A stretch of DNA of 64,000 nt from Microbacterium sp. RURRCA19A (GCF_900156455.1 NZ_FTNQ01000004.1:179518-243517); one strand, 5' to 3'. Positions 25,215 through 34,937 are shown, counted from the stretch's first letter. Numbers and translations are program-made. Notes: generated by a model not told the origin, from the letters alone.

Positions 25215-27743
25215 ATGATCGATCGCGATCGTTTCCCCGTCGACGAATGGCGCCTCGTCGAGACCGAGTTCTCGGTCGACGACACGGGCGTGACAGAGAC
25301 CCTCTTCGCCGTCGGCAACGGCTATCTGGGGCTGCGCGGCAACTCCATCGAGGGGCGTTTCGCCCACGAGCAGGGCACGTTCATCAACGGGTTCCACGAG
25401 ACCTTCCCGATCCGCCACGCGGAGCAGGCCTACGGCTTCGCCGAGGTCGGGCAGACCATCATCAACGCCCCGGATGCCAAGGTGATGCGCGTCTATGTCG
25501 ACGACGAGCCGCTCTCCCTCGACGTCGCCGACGTGCGCGACTACGAGCGCGTGCTCGACCTGCGGCAGGGCATCCTCCGCCGGAGCCTGCTGTGGGTGAC
25601 GCCCTCGGGCAAGGAGGTGCGCATCGAGGACGAGCGCTTCGTCTCCTTCGATGAGAAGCACCTCGTCGTGCTGCGTCTGACCGTCACCGTGCTGAACTCC
25701 GACGCACCCGTCACGGTGGCGTGCCAGCTGCTGAACCGCCAGGACGGCGAGGGGATCTACGGCGGGTCGCCGATGGCATCCAAGACGGCCGGCTTCGACC
25801 CGCGCAAGACCGAGAAGCTCACCGACCGCGTGCTCCAGCCGCGGGAGTACTGGCAGGACGGCGATCGGTCCGCGCTGTCGTACGAGGCCACCGAATCGGG
25901 CATGACGATCGCGGTCGTCGCCGACCACGAGGTCGACACCGCGAACACCTACGAATCGCGGCACCTCGTCGAGCCGGACATCGCCAAGAACGTCTTCCGG
26001 GTGGATGCGCGGGCCGGCGTCCCGACGACGATCACCAAGTTGGTCAGCTACCACACTTCGCGCGGCGTGCCCGCGGGCGAGCTCGTCGACCGCTGCCGCC
26101 GCACGCTGGACCGGGCGCGCGAGGTCGGCGTCGCCACGCTCGTGGAGCGTCAGATCGACTGGTTCGCGGCGTTCTGGGAGCGCTCGGACGTCCGCATCGG
26201 CGGCCAGGCCGACCTGCAGCAGGCCACCCGTTGGTGCCTGTTCCAGCTCGCGCAGGCCGCCGCCCGCGCCGACGGCCAGGGGGTGCCCGCGAAGGGTGTC
26301 ACGGGGTCGGGCTACAGCGGCCACTACTTCTGGGACACCGAGGTCTACGTCCTCCCGTTCCTGGCGTACACGACGCCGCAGTGGGCGCGGAACGCCCTGC
26401 GCATGCGGTACCTGATGCTTCCCGCGGCGCGAAAGCGCGCGCACCAGCTCAACGAGGCCGGCGCCCTGTTCCCGTGGCGCACGATCAACGGCGAGGAGGC
26501 CTCGGCCTACTACGCCGCCGGCACGGCGCAGTACCACATCAACGCCGACGTCTCCTTCGCGCTGGCGAAGTACGTCCGCGCCACCGGCGACGAGGAGTTC
26601 CTCGCGCGCGAGGGGGTGGACATCGCGGTCGACACCGCGCGGTTGTGGTCGACGCTCGGGTTCTGGCGGTCGAGCGACGGCGACGGCGACGGTGAGGACT
26701 CGTTCCACATCCACGGCGTGACGGGTCCCGACGAGTACACGACGGTCGTCAACGACAACCTGTTCACCAACGTCATGGCGCGCTTCAACCTGCGCTTCGC
26801 CGCCCGCACCGTGCGCGACCTCGCCGAGAACGACCCCGAGGCGTACGGCCACATGGCCGACCGCATGAACCTCGACCCCTCCGAGCCCGACCGCTGGGAG
26901 AAGGCCGCCGAGGCGATGCACATCCCGTTCAGCCCGGCCCTCGGCATCCATCCCCAGGATGCGGTGTTCCTGGAGCGCGAGATCTGGGACCTCGAGAACA
27001 CGCCGCCCGATCAGCGGCCGCTGCTGCTGCACTTCCACCCGCTCGTGATCTACCGGTACCAGGTGCTCAAGCAGGCCGACGTCGTGCTCGCGCTGTTCCT
27101 GCAGGGCAATCACTTCACGGATGCCGAGAAGCTCGCCGACTTCGAGTACTACGACCCGCTCACCACCGGCGACTCGACGCTGTCGGCCGTCGTCCAGTCG
27201 ATCCTCGCGGCCGAGGTCGGCTACCAGGACCTCGCCCTCGAGTACTTCCGCCAGGCCGCGTTCGTCGACCTCGGCGACCTGCACCACAACGCCGCCGACG
27301 GGGTGCACGTCGCCTCGGCGGGTGGCGTGTGGACGGCGCTGGTGAGCGGCTTCGGCGGCATGCGCGACCACTTCGGACGGTTGACGTTCGACCCGCGTCT
27401 GCCGGCGGACTGGCCCGAGCTGTCGTACGTGCTGCACTGGCACGGCACCCGACTGAACGTGACCTTGACCGCGACCGCGCTCACGCTGCGCGCCGGTGAC
27501 GAGGGCGGGCCGGTCGACTTCGCGGTGCGCGGGGTGGACTACACCGTCGCCCCCGGCGAGAGCGTGCGGGTCGCGCTGCACGGCCAGGGTCCGCTCCTCC
27601 CGGGACGCCCGTCGATCCGGCAGCTCGAGGGGTCGGTGCGCGAGGACGGCACGCTGCTGTCGGCATCCGTGCCGATCGTGACCGCGACGATCCCGCTCGT
27701 CTCGAGCGACGATGAGCCCGTGGCCGTCGGCCTCGACGCCTGA
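25215..27743 (+). CDS. Glycoside hydrolase family 65 disaccharide phosphorylase
   Basis: 842 residues, typical GH65 length, starting FPVDEWRLVETEFS. The catalytic acid Glu is in HGVTGPDEYTTVVNDN (near residue 506). GHYFWDTEVYVLPFL and the C-terminal LHHNAADGVHVASAGGVW also match. Phosphorolyses an alpha-glucoside (maltose, trehalose, kojibiose or nigerose) to beta-glucose 1-phosphate, which the adjacent mutase uses. Which disaccharide is used cannot be read from the sequence. No signal peptide; cytoplasmic. Confidence 0.92.
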   Translation: MIDRDRFPVDEWRLVETEFSVDDTGVTETLFAVGNGYLGLRGNSIEGRFAHEQGTFINGFHETFPIRHAEQAYGFAEVGQTIINAPDAKVMRVYVDDEPLSLDVADVRDYERVLDLRQGILRRSLLWVTPSGKEVRIEDERFVSFDEKHLVVLRLTVTVLNSDAPVTVACQLLNRQDGEGIYGGSPMASKTAGFDPRKTEKLTDRVLQPREYWQDGDRSALSYEATESGMTIAVVADHEVDTANTYESRHLVEPDIAKNVFRVDARAGVPTTITKLVSYHTSRGVPAGELVDRCRRTLDRAREVGVATLVERQIDWFAAFWERSDVRIGGQADLQQATRWCLFQLAQAAARADGQGVPAKGVTGSGYSGHYFWDTEVYVLPFLAYTTPQWARNALRMRYLMLPAARKRAHQLNEAGALFPWRTINGEEASAYYAAGTAQYHINADVSFALAKYVRATGDEEFLAREGVDIAVDTARLWSTLGFWRSSDGDGDGEDSFHIHGVTGPDEYTTVVNDNLFTNVMARFNLRFAARTVRDLAENDPEAYGHMADRMNLDPSEPDRWEKAAEAMHIPFSPALGIHPQDAVFLEREIWDLENTPPDQRPLLLHFHPLVIYRYQVLKQADVVLALFLQGNHFTDAEKLADFEYYDPLTTGDSTLSAVVQSILAAEVGYQDLALEYFRQAAFVDLGDLHHNAADGVHVASAGGVWTALVSGFGGMRDHFGRLTFDPRLPADWPELSYVLHWHGTRLNVTLTATALTLRAGDEGGPVDFAVRGVDYTVAPGESVRVALHGQGPLLPGRPSIRQLEGSVREDGTLLSASVPIVTATIPLVSSDDEPVAVGLDA

Positions 27744-27828
27744 GTCCCCTCGTCGACGCGGCGGCGCCTTCGGGGCGTCGCCGCGTTCGGCGTTTGTCGG
27801 GGTGTTGCCGCTCCCGGGCGCCGGTCGC

Positions 27829-27902
27829 GAGCGGAGGAGATTCGGGGAGGGGAGGATGCCAGGGGCCGTTGCCGTCCTCCCTTCCCGGATTCTCCTCCGC
27901 TC
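27829..27902. repeat. Imperfect 32-bp palindrome, second copy of the 6327 repeat
   Basis: Arms 27829-27860 and 27871-27902 pair at 27 of 32 positions around a 10-nt loop. The arm GAGCGGAGGAGATTCGGGGA matches the hairpin at 6327-6391 through the GCGGAGGAGATTCGGG core. It lies between the GH65 gene and dnaX, so it may terminate the former, but the shared sequence points to a dispersed palindromic element. Confidence 0.75.
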
Positions 27903-27983
27903 GGTGGTGCGGAACGGCGTCTGGACCCTCGGGCGGGGGAGGGCGACGGGGGCGATGTCGGTGGCACGCCGTAGGCTGGAGGA

Positions 27984-30725
27984 GTGACGACAGCCCTGTA
28001 CCGCCGCTACCGCCCGCAGGCATTCGGCGAGATGATCGGGCAGTCGCAGGTGACCGAGCCGCTGATGACGGCCCTCCGCGGCGACCGCGTGGGCCACGCC
28101 TACCTGTTCTCGGGTCCGCGCGGCTGCGGCAAGACGACCTCGGCGCGCATTCTCGCGCGCTGCCTCAACTGCGCCGAGGGTCCTACCGACACTCCGTGCG
28201 GCGTCTGCGACAGCTGCGTCGAGCTCGGCCGTGGCGGCGGCGGATCCCTCGACGTCGTCGAGATCGACGCCGCCAGCCACAACGGCGTCGACGACGCCCG
28301 CGACCTCCGCGAGCGGGCGATCTTCGCCCCGGCCCGCGATCGGTTCAAGATCTTCATCCTCGACGAGGCGCACATGGTGACGCAGCAGGGCTTCAACGCC
28401 CTGCTCAAGCTCGTCGAAGAGCCGCCCGCGCATGTGAAGTTCATCTTCGCCACGACCGAGCCCGAGAAGGTGCTCGGCACCATCCGCTCCCGCACGCATC
28501 ACTACCCGTTCCGGCTCGTGCCGCCGGCGGCGATGCTCGAGTACGTGCAGGAGCTGTGCCAGAGCGAGGGCGTCGCGGTCGAGGCGGGCGTCCTGCCGCT
28601 GGTCGTGCGCGCCGGCGGCGGTTCGCCGCGCGACACGCTGTCGCTGCTCGATCAGCTCATCGCCGGTTCGGATCGGGATGCCGACGGCCACATCCTCGTG
28701 AACTACGAGCGCGCCGTGGCGCTGCTGGGCTACACGCACTCCGAGCTCCTCGACGAGGTCGTCGACGCGTTCGCGGCCCTCGACGGCGCCGGAGCCTTCG
28801 CCGCGGTCGACCGTGTGGTGCAGACCGGGCAGGACCCCCGCCGGTTCGTCGACGACCTGCTCGAGCGCCTGCGCGACCTCATCGTCGTCGCGGCCACGGG
28901 TGCCGGCGCCTCCGCGGTGCTCCGCGGCGTCCCCGACGACGAACTCGAGCGCATGGCGCGTCAGGCCACGGCGTTCGGCGTCGCCCGGCTGTCGCGCACC
29001 GCCGATCTCGTCGTGGCGGCCCTCGACGAGATGACCGGGGCCACCTCGCCCCGGCTGCAGCTCGAGCTCCTCGTCGCCCGAGTGCTGACGCACGCGGGTG
29101 TGTCGCAGGGCACGTCCCCCGCGGCCGCTTCGGCGCACGCCGCCGAGCACGCTGCCCCGGCTCCGGCGCGCACGCCCGCCCCGACTTCCGCTCCCGCGGC
29201 CGCTCTCGCTGCGGCCCCGGGTGTGGCGTCCCCGGGTATCGCGGCGCCGGGTGTCGCATCGCCGAGCGTTGCCGCGCCGGGTGTGGCGGCGCCGGGTGTC
29301 GGGTCCGTGGGCGTCGCGTCACCGGGTGTCGCATCGCCGAGCGTTGCCGCGCCGGGCCGGGCCGCGCCTCCCGTGGCCGCCCCGACTCCCGCCACGGCGC
29401 AGCCGGTCGCGGCGCCTCCTGTCTCCGAGCCGAGCGCTCCGACGACGCCGGCGGCCGCCCCGGTGACGACCGCCGCACCCTCGTCCGCCCCCACCGCGGC
29501 CGAACCGGTCCGGCCTGCGGTTGCGGCCACCGAGCCCACCGCGCCGTCCGACGACGACGTCCCGCCGCCGTTCGACGACGACGATGCCCCGCCGCCGTTC
29601 GACGACGTCGAGCCCGAGCACGCGGCGACCGCCGCACCGAGAGCCGCTGTCGCACCCGGTGGCGCCCCCAGCGGCACGGCGCCCGCCGCGCCCGCGCCGG
29701 TCCCGGCGCCCGCCGACCCGCACCCGTTCGACACCGCGCCGACGCCCGACGCCGATGCCCCGGCACCCGACGCCGCGGCACGGGGCGAGGGCGACGACTC
29801 CTCGCCGCTCGATCCCGCGGCGCCGACGCCCCCGGCGGTCCCGGTCGGTCCGCTCGAGCTGTCGCACGTGCGTGACGCGTGGCCCGAAGTGCTCGGCCAG
29901 CTCGAGGCCCTCAGCCGCGCGTCCTGGCTCGTCGTGTCCACGGCGTCCGTCCTCGCCTTCGACGAGGACGTCCTCACCCTGGGCTTCCGCACGGGCGCCG
30001 ATCTGACCTCGTTCAAGACCCGCACGCCCGACGGAGGCGCCAGCGAAGACCTGCGCCGCGCCATCCAGTCGGTCCTCGGCATCCGGGTGAAGTACCTCGC
30101 CCGCCTCGAGGGCGACGGTGGCTCCGGTGGGCAGGGCGGCTCCCCGCGCGGCCCGGGCGCCGGACCCGCCGACGACGCCCGAGCCACGTCCCCGGCTCCG
30201 GCGTCACGCTCGGCGGCGTCGTACGCGTCCGCTTCCGTCACCGACTGGGCCGTCGCGCCGATCCCGGGCGCTCCCGTGAGCACGGGCTCCGGCCCCGTTA
30301 CTGCGGCCCCCGCGTCGGCGGCCGGCACGTCCGCACCCGCCGCACGCACGGTCGCCGCGGCGCCCTCCGCCGCCCCGGCGGCCGCGGGCACCGCCCCCGC
30401 GAGCACCGCTCTCGCGGTCGACGACGAGCCCGAGGAGGCCGCCGTCCGACCGGCCCCGCGCATCGCTCCGCCGCCCTTCGAGGGCGCCGTGCTGCGCTCC
30501 TCCGACGTCGCCCCCTCGGTGCCCGCGCCCGAGGAGGTCGACGACGACGACGTGATCCCGCCGCCCGACGACGAGGCCGACCTCCCCGTTCCGCCGGTGA
30601 TCGTGCCGCGCATGGCGCCGTTGCGCGGGGGAGTGCAGCGCTACGGAGAGGCCGTGGTCCGACAGATGCTCGGTGCGAACTACGTCCGTGACGAACCCTA
30701 CGAGCCCCCGACGAGGTTCAGCTGA
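27984..30725 (+). CDS. dnaX: DNA polymerase III subunits gamma and tau
   Basis: Clamp-loader ATPase. Residues 1-370 hold the AAA+ core: Walker [10 protein letters not shown], a four-Cys zinc module ([19 protein letters not shown]), Walker B LDEAHMVT and the sensor region [10 protein letters not shown]. Residues about 375-620 are a long Ala/Pro/Val low-complexity linker with pentapeptide repeats. A C-terminal tau-like domain follows ([16 protein letters not shown]...), then more Ala/Pro-rich linker and a conserved-looking tail ([16 protein letters not shown]). 913 residues, longer than most because of the linkers. GTG start with GGAGGA upstream and TAGGCT just before it. Stop overlaps recR (TGATG). 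Confidence 0.95.
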   Translation: MTTALYRRYRPQAFGEMIGQSQVTEPLMTALRGDRVGHAYLFSGPRGCGKTTSARILARCLNCAEGPTDTPCGVCDSCVELGRGGGGSLDVVEIDAASHNGVDDARDLRERAIFAPARDRFKIFILDEAHMVTQQGFNALLKLVEEPPAHVKFIFATTEPEKVLGTIRSRTHHYPFRLVPPAAMLEYVQELCQSEGVAVEAGVLPLVVRAGGGSPRDTLSLLDQLIAGSDRDADGHILVNYERAVALLGYTHSELLDEVVDAFAALDGAGAFAAVDRVVQTGQDPRRFVDDLLERLRDLIVVAATGAGASAVLRGVPDDELERMARQATAFGVARLSRTADLVVAALDEMTGATSPRLQLELLVARVLTHAGVSQGTSPAAASAHAAEHAAPAPARTPAPTSAPAAALAAAPGVASPGIAAPGVASPSVAAPGVAAPGVGSVGVASPGVASPSVAAPGRAAPPVAAPTPATAQPVAAPPVSEPSAPTTPAAAPVTTAAPSSAPTAAEPVRPAVAATEPTAPSDDDVPPPFDDDDAPPPFDDVEPEHAATAAPRAAVAPGGAPSGTAPAAPAPVPAPADPHPFDTAPTPDADAPAPDAAARGEGDDSSPLDPAAPTPPAVPVGPLELSHVRDAWPEVLGQLEALSRASWLVVSTASVLAFDEDVLTLGFRTGADLTSFKTRTPDGGASEDLRRAIQSVLGIRVKYLARLEGDGGSGGQGGSPRGPGAGPADDARATSPAPASRSAASYASASVTDWAVAPIPGAPVSTGSGPVTAAPASAAGTSAPAARTVAAAPSAAPAAAGTAPASTALAVDDEPEEAAVRPAPRIAPPPFEGAVLRSSDVAPSVPAPEEVDDDDVIPPPDDEADLPVPPVIVPRMAPLRGGVQRYGEAVVRQMLGANYVRDEPYEPPTRFS
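29247..29356 (+). repeat. 15-bp minisatellite inside dnaX
   Basis: Tandem 15-bp units of the CCGGGTGTCGCATCG type encode (A/S)PGVA pentapeptides. A 35-bp block is identical at 29247-29281 and 29322-29356, exactly 75 bp (five units) apart. Located in the linker between the ATPase and tau-like domains, where length changes would be tolerated. Confidence 0.85.
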
Positions 30726-31318
30726 TGTACGACGGCATCGTCCAAGACCTCATCGACGAATTCGGCCGCCTCCCCGGGATCGGTCCGAAGTCCGCGCAGC
30801 GCATCGCGTTCCACATCCTGCAGTCGCCGACGTTCGACGTGTCCCGACTGTCGCAGCTCCTCGGTGAAGTGCGCGAGAAGGTGCGCTTCTGCGAGATCTG
30901 CGGCAACGTCTCCGAGCAGGACCGCTGCTCCATCTGCCGCGACCCGCGCCGCAACCCCGCCCTCATCTGCGTCGTCGAAGATGCGAAGGACGTCGCCGCG
31001 ATCGAACGCACGCGCGAGTTCCGGGGGCTTTACCACGTGCTGGGCGGGGCGATCAGTCCCATCGCGGGAATCGGCCCCGACGACCTGCGCATCACCCAGC
31101 TCATGCAGCGGCTCGCCGACGGCTCGGTGCAGGAGGTGATCCTCGCCACGAACCCGAACCTCGAGGGCGAGGCCACGGCCACCTACCTCAGCCGCCTGCT
31201 CCACACGCTCGAGATCCGCGTGACGCGGCTGGCATCCGGTCTGCCCGTCGGCGGCGACCTCGAGTACGCCGACGAGGTCACCCTCGGCCGAGCGTTCGAG
31301 GGACGCCGCACGCTGTAA
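30725..31318 (+). CDS. recR: Recombination mediator RecR
   Basis: 197 residues, normal length. Helix-hairpin-helix near the N-terminus ([17 protein letters not shown]), zinc finger [16 protein letters not shown], then a TOPRIM domain with [13 protein letters not shown] and a C-terminal [13 protein letters not shown] motif. Works with RecF and RecO in RecA loading on gapped DNA. Start overlaps the dnaX stop, the common dnaX-recR pairing. Confidence 0.96.
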   Translation: MYDGIVQDLIDEFGRLPGIGPKSAQRIAFHILQSPTFDVSRLSQLLGEVREKVRFCEICGNVSEQDRCSICRDPRRNPALICVVEDAKDVAAIERTREFRGLYHVLGGAISPIAGIGPDDLRITQLMQRLADGSVQEVILATNPNLEGEATATYLSRLLHTLEIRVTRLASGLPVGGDLEYADEVTLGRAFEGRRTL

Positions 31319-31347
31319 CGCCCCGCACGCTGCTGGGCGAATTCATG

Positions 31348-31404
31348 GTGATCTGAGGGTGATCTCCGAGCGTTGAACCGCCGTGTACCGCCCGTTCATC
31401 CCCC
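31348..31404 (+). promoter_or_regulatory. PHO-box-like 11-nt direct repeats
   Basis: Five 11-nt units: GTGATCTGAGG, GTGATCTCCGA, then after 2 nt GTTGAACCGCC, GTGTACCGCCC and GTTCATCCCCC. Each fits a GTnnAYC-like core, and the last three are strictly contiguous. Actinobacterial PhoP boxes are 11-nt direct repeats with a GTTCACC-type core. They lie about 100-150 nt before the gene at 31503 and the downstream phosphate cluster. Confidence 0.55.
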
Positions 31405-31502
31405 GATGGATCTGCGGATACCGGGCGCCGCCATTTTCTTGCCTACGGACTGCAGCACGGGTGCCCGACCCCGAGCTCTGCGGACGTCAGACAGGGGTGC
31501 CC

Positions 31503-32039
31503 GTGAGCGAGACGCTCTCCGATCGCGCAACGCGGCGCGCACGGATCGTGTTCGACACGTTCCGTTCGATCCACGACCCCCGCCTGGCGGCGTGGCTGTT
31601 GTTCCGCTCGCATCTCCTGCCCGAGTGGTCGATCACGGCCGGCAGCCTCAGCGAGAGCACACCCGAGGCCGCCCTCACGCCGCTCGGGGTGTTCGGCGTG
31701 TGGCGGCTGCTGGCGACCAACAATCGCGAGCTCGCGCGCTGCGCCCGCATCTTCGTCTCCCCCCGTGCGGCGTTCGACGCCGTCGTCGCCGAGCAGGCCC
31801 GCGTCGACGAGATGACCGTCACCGCCGTCCGCGGTCCGCAGTCGACCACCCACGGGTGGGTCATCCGTCGGGGTGACCGGCCGGTCCTGACCGCGGCGCG
31901 CTGGTACGAATCCGCGAGCGAAGCCGCCGCGGCGGGGCGCGCCGCGGGCGCCGCGCTGGCCACCGCGACCATCGCGCAGGGCGTGAGCATCGGTACCGCG
32001 TCGGGACGCCGCGCCCGCGTCGGCATGAACGCTCCGTGA
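31503..32039 (+). CDS. Unknown protein with two YegP/DUF1508-like motifs
   Basis: 178 residues from the GTG at 31503 (MSETLSDRATRRAR). The function is not known. Two segments have the pattern of the short YegP-type fold: WRLLATNNRELARCARIFVS with a following helix (near 75-105), and WVIRRGDRPVLTAARWYES with a following helix (near 118-150). The first 70 residues (FDTFRSIHDPRLAAWLLFRS) are unlike it. The 3' end overlaps the kinase start as GTGA, so the two are co-translated. A longer frame from 31383 exists but starts inside the direct repeats. Confidence 0.65.
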   Translation: MSETLSDRATRRARIVFDTFRSIHDPRLAAWLLFRSHLLPEWSITAGSLSESTPEAALTPLGVFGVWRLLATNNRELARCARIFVSPRAAFDAVVAEQARVDEMTVTAVRGPQSTTHGWVIRRGDRPVLTAARWYESASEAAAAGRAAGAALATATIAQGVSIGTASGRRARVGMNAP

Positions 32040-33676
32040 CCGCGGCATCCGGACTCATCGCCGGTCGGTTCCGCCTGGAGGGACTGCTGGGTTCCGGGGG
32101 GACGGCGTCGGTGTTCGCCGCGACCGACACGGTCCTGGACCGCCCCGTCGCCATCAAGCTGCTGCACCCGCACCTGTCGGAGAGCGAGCCGCTGCGCGCG
32201 GCGTTCCTCGACGAGGCACGGCGGACGGCCGCCGTCGCGCATCCCGGGATCGTCGAGGTCGTCGACATGGGGACGTTCCGGGACGGCGAGGTGACGATCG
32301 CCTGGATCGCCCAGGAGCTGCTCGAGGGGACGACCCTCGCCGAGCACGTCCTGGCCCACGGTCCGCTCGGCGCGGCCGCGACGCGGCGCGTGGGCGACAT
32401 GATCCTCGCCGCCCTGGACGCCGCGCACGCGGGCGGCCTCGTCCACCGCGACGTGTCTCCCGCGAACGTCCTCGTCCGGTTCGAGGGGGCGACGCCGGTG
32501 CGCGCGACCCTGCTCGATTTCGGGCTCGCGGATGCCGCCGGGCGGACGACGCGCGGCGACGACGTCCTGCGCAGTTCCGCGTCGGCCGCGGCCGGGGTCG
32601 TCGGCAACGCGCAGTACGCCTCGCCGGAACAGCTGCGCGGAGAGGCGGTGGGCGTCGCCGGCGACCTCTACCAGGTCGGAGGGCTGCTGTACTTCGCGCT
32701 CACCGGCCGGGCTCCGTTCGAGGGCGGGGACCGGGATGCCGTCGTCCGGGCGCAACTGCACGCTCCGCCCCCGGTGGCCTCGGTGCGGGCGCGCGGGGTG
32801 TCGCCCGCGCTCGATCGGGTGCTCGTGCGCGCGCTGCTGAAAGACCCGGCGGATCGGTTCGCCGACGCCGCCGAGATGCGCGCGGCGCTGCAGGCTGCGG
32901 CCCCCGCCCCGGCACCCGTCGCGGCGACGCGGGTGCTGCGCCCGGCGCCGGTGGTCACGGTGCCGGGCGTCGAGGACACCGCCCCTGCTCCCGCGGCCCC
33001 CGGCCGGTCCCGCGATTCCCGCGGCGGTGGGGTGACCGCGGGAATCGTCGTCGCCGTCCTCGCCCTGGTCGCCGTGGCGGTCCCGCTCATGGCCTCGGCC
33101 GGTCGCTCCGAGCCCGCGGCCGCGCCGCCGACGTCGGCGACTCCCGCCGCGAGCAGCGATCCCGCCGCCACGCCGCGCCCGAGCGCGACGCCCACCGCGG
33201 AGGTCGCGGTCGTCCCCGACCTCGGCGCGCTCCAGGACACGCTCGCCGCGATCGAGGCCGCGGGCCTCGTCGCGGGTCCCGTGATCTCGCAGAACTCGCC
33301 GCTCGCCGCCGGGACGGTGCTGTCGGCCGATCCCGCCGCCGGCACCACGGTGCCGCGCGGCTCGACGGTCCACCTGGTCGTGGCATCCGGGACGAACGCC
33401 GTCCCCCCGATCGACGGGTGGGCCACCGCGGACGCCGATGCCGCCGTGCGGGCCGCGGGGTTCCTGTCGGAGGAGGTGCCGACCGTGTCGGACCGTCCTC
33501 CCGGGACCGTGATCGGCTCGACACCGGCCCCCGGAGCCTCCGCGCCGGTCGGTTCGACGGTACGTCTGCTCGTGTCCAGCGGTCGCCCCGCGGCGCCCAC
33601 CCCCACGCCGACCCCGACGAGCACCCCGGTCCGGACCCCGACCCCCACACCCACCCCGACGGCGGAGGCCCCCTGA
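32036..33676 (+). CDS. Serine/threonine protein kinase with two PASTA domains
   Basis: 546 residues. Kinase domain 1-270: Gly loop GLLGSGGTASVF, VAIKLL lysine, catalytic loop HRDVSPANVL and LLDFGLAD. The usual HRDxK lysine is Ser, a variant also seen in other bacterial kinases, so activity is likely but not certain. One membrane segment follows (about 330-350, GIVVAVLALVAVAVPLM). Two PASTA repeats come next (VVPDLGALQDTLAAIEAAG... and VPPIDGWATADADAAVRAAG...), then a Pro-Thr tail. PASTA domains outside the cell bind muropeptides or beta-lactam-like ligands. Upstream of the phosphate cluster, separated by 241 bp. Confidence 0.9.
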   Translation: MTAASGLIAGRFRLEGLLGSGGTASVFAATDTVLDRPVAIKLLHPHLSESEPLRAAFLDEARRTAAVAHPGIVEVVDMGTFRDGEVTIAWIAQELLEGTTLAEHVLAHGPLGAAATRRVGDMILAALDAAHAGGLVHRDVSPANVLVRFEGATPVRATLLDFGLADAAGRTTRGDDVLRSSASAAAGVVGNAQYASPEQLRGEAVGVAGDLYQVGGLLYFALTGRAPFEGGDRDAVVRAQLHAPPPVASVRARGVSPALDRVLVRALLKDPADRFADAAEMRAALQAAAPAPAPVAATRVLRPAPVVTVPGVEDTAPAPAAPGRSRDSRGGGVTAGIVVAVLALVAVAVPLMASAGRSEPAAAPPTSATPAASSDPAATPRPSATPTAEVAVVPDLGALQDTLAAIEAAGLVAGPVISQNSPLAAGTVLSADPAAGTTVPRGSTVHLVVASGTNAVPPIDGWATADADAAVRAAGFLSEEVPTVSDRPPGTVIGSTPAPGASAPVGSTVRLLVSSGRPAAPTPTPTPTSTPVRTPTPTPTPTAEAP

Positions 33677-33701
33677 TGCCCGCCGGGTACCGGCATCCCT
33701 C

Positions 33702-33767
33702 GTTCACCTCCCGGCCAGGCGGTGTGGGCGGTCGCTCCCGGCGGCGTTCACGGCCCGGATCTAGCGT
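33702..33767 (+). promoter_or_regulatory. Candidate pstC promoter with phased GTTCAC elements
   Basis: GTTCACCTCCC (33702) and GTTCACGGCCC (33746) are 44 nt apart, four 11-nt turns. TAGCGT at 33762-33767 could be the -10 box. The 241-bp gap between kinase and pstC contains no gene, and this is the only pattern I see in it. Confidence 0.45.
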
Positions 33768-33917
33768 CGGGCGTGCCGGCGTCCCGAGCCGGTACGAGGG
33801 ACAACGGGCGCCTCGCGTCGCCGGTCGTCCGGACACCGCCCCGAGGCCGTACCCGCCCCGCGGGACACCGGTGCGGTGCCTCTGCACGACCTGCCTGACG
33901 CGACCGACGGAGAGCGC

Positions 33918-34937
33918 ATGACGGACACGACCACGGAGGTCCTCCCTCCTCGATCCGAGCCACGGGCTCCGGTCCGACGCTCGCTGAAGAGCCGCCCGGT
34001 GCAGGCGGACCGCGTCTTCCGGGGCGCGGCCTACTCCGCCGGCTCGATCACCGTCGCGATCATGCTCGCGGTAGGCATCTTCCTCAGCATCCGCGCGGGT
34101 GACGCGCTGAGCGTCGCGGGCCCCTCGTTCCTCACGACCCAGGACTGGTCGCCCGAGACGGGGAGCTTCGGCGTCGCGGCGGTGCTGTTCGGCACGGTCA
34201 CGATCGCCCTCATCGCGATGGCGGTCTCCGTGCCGCTCGCGATGGGCACGGCGCTGCTGATCAGCGAGATCGTGCCGGTGCGCGCCCGGTCGCTCCTCAT
34301 CACGATGGTCGACCTCATGGCCGCCGTCCCCAGTGTCGTGTTCGGCCTGTGGGGCGTGTTCTTCCTGCAGTCGGGCGTGATCCCGGTCGCGCAGTGGATC
34401 TCCACGTATTTCTCGTGGATCCCGATCTTCGCGGTCACCGACCCGTCGGGGGCACGTCTGACGGAGGCGGGCGCGTTCACGTCCTCCGCGTTCATCGCCG
34501 GGATCGTGGTGGCGCTCATGGTCGTGCCGACCCAGACGTCGGTCATGCGCGAAGCGTTCTCGCAGGCTCCGCTGGGAGAGCGCGAGGGCGCGCTCGCGCT
34601 CGGGTCCACGCGGTGGGGCATGATCACGTCCGTCGTTCTGCCGTTCGGTCGCGGCGGCATCATCGGCGGCACGATGCTGGGCCTCGGCCGTGCCCTCGGC
34701 GAGACGATCGCGGTCGTGATGATCATCTCGCCGATCTTCACGATCAACCCGCAGGTGCTGAAGACCGGCACGAACTCGGTGTCCGCGCTCATCGCGCTGC
34801 GGTACGGCGAGGCGAGCCAGTTCGGCCTGTCCGCGCTGATGGCGGCGGGGCTCGTGCTGTTCATCATCACGCTCATCGTCAACTTCACCGCGTCCACCAT
34901 CGTCGCGCGCAGCCGGTCCGGAGCGGAGAGCAACTGA
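33918..34937 (+). CDS. pstC: Phosphate ABC transporter permease PstC
   Basis: 339 residues with six membrane segments. PstC family signatures: TLLISEIVPVRARSLLITMVDLMAAVPSVVFGLWG region and the coupling helix EREGALALGSTRWGMITSVVLP. ATG at 33918 preceded by GGAGAG. Stop overlaps the pstA start (TGATG). Forms the inner-membrane channel for phosphate with PstA. Confidence 0.95.
   Translation: MTDTTTEVLPPRSEPRAPVRRSLKSRPVQADRVFRGAAYSAGSITVAIMLAVGIFLSIRAGDALSVAGPSFLTTQDWSPETGSFGVAAVLFGTVTIALIAMAVSVPLAMGTALLISEIVPVRARSLLITMVDLMAAVPSVVFGLWGVFFLQSGVIPVAQWISTYFSWIPIFAVTDPSGARLTEAGAFTSSAFIAGIVVALMVVPTQTSVMREAFSQAPLGEREGALALGSTRWGMITSVVLPFGRGGIIGGTMLGLGRALGETIAVVMIISPIFTINPQVLKTGTNSVSALIALRYGEASQFGLSALMAAGLVLFIITLIVNFTASTIVARSRSGAESN

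Noticed and set aside
24495..29150. 1551-codon minus-strand ORF across pgmB, GH65 and dnaX
   Set aside because: Antisense artefact with composition typical of reversed GC-rich codons; three well-identified genes occupy the plus strand.
28100..29250. Programmed frameshift in dnaX producing gamma
   Set aside because: No A-rich slippery heptamer is visible near the end of the ATPase domain; only the full-length product is supported.
31383..31502. Longer start for the YegP-like gene
   Set aside because: The added 40 residues are Cys/Pro-rich without a family pattern, and the start lies inside the 11-nt direct repeats.
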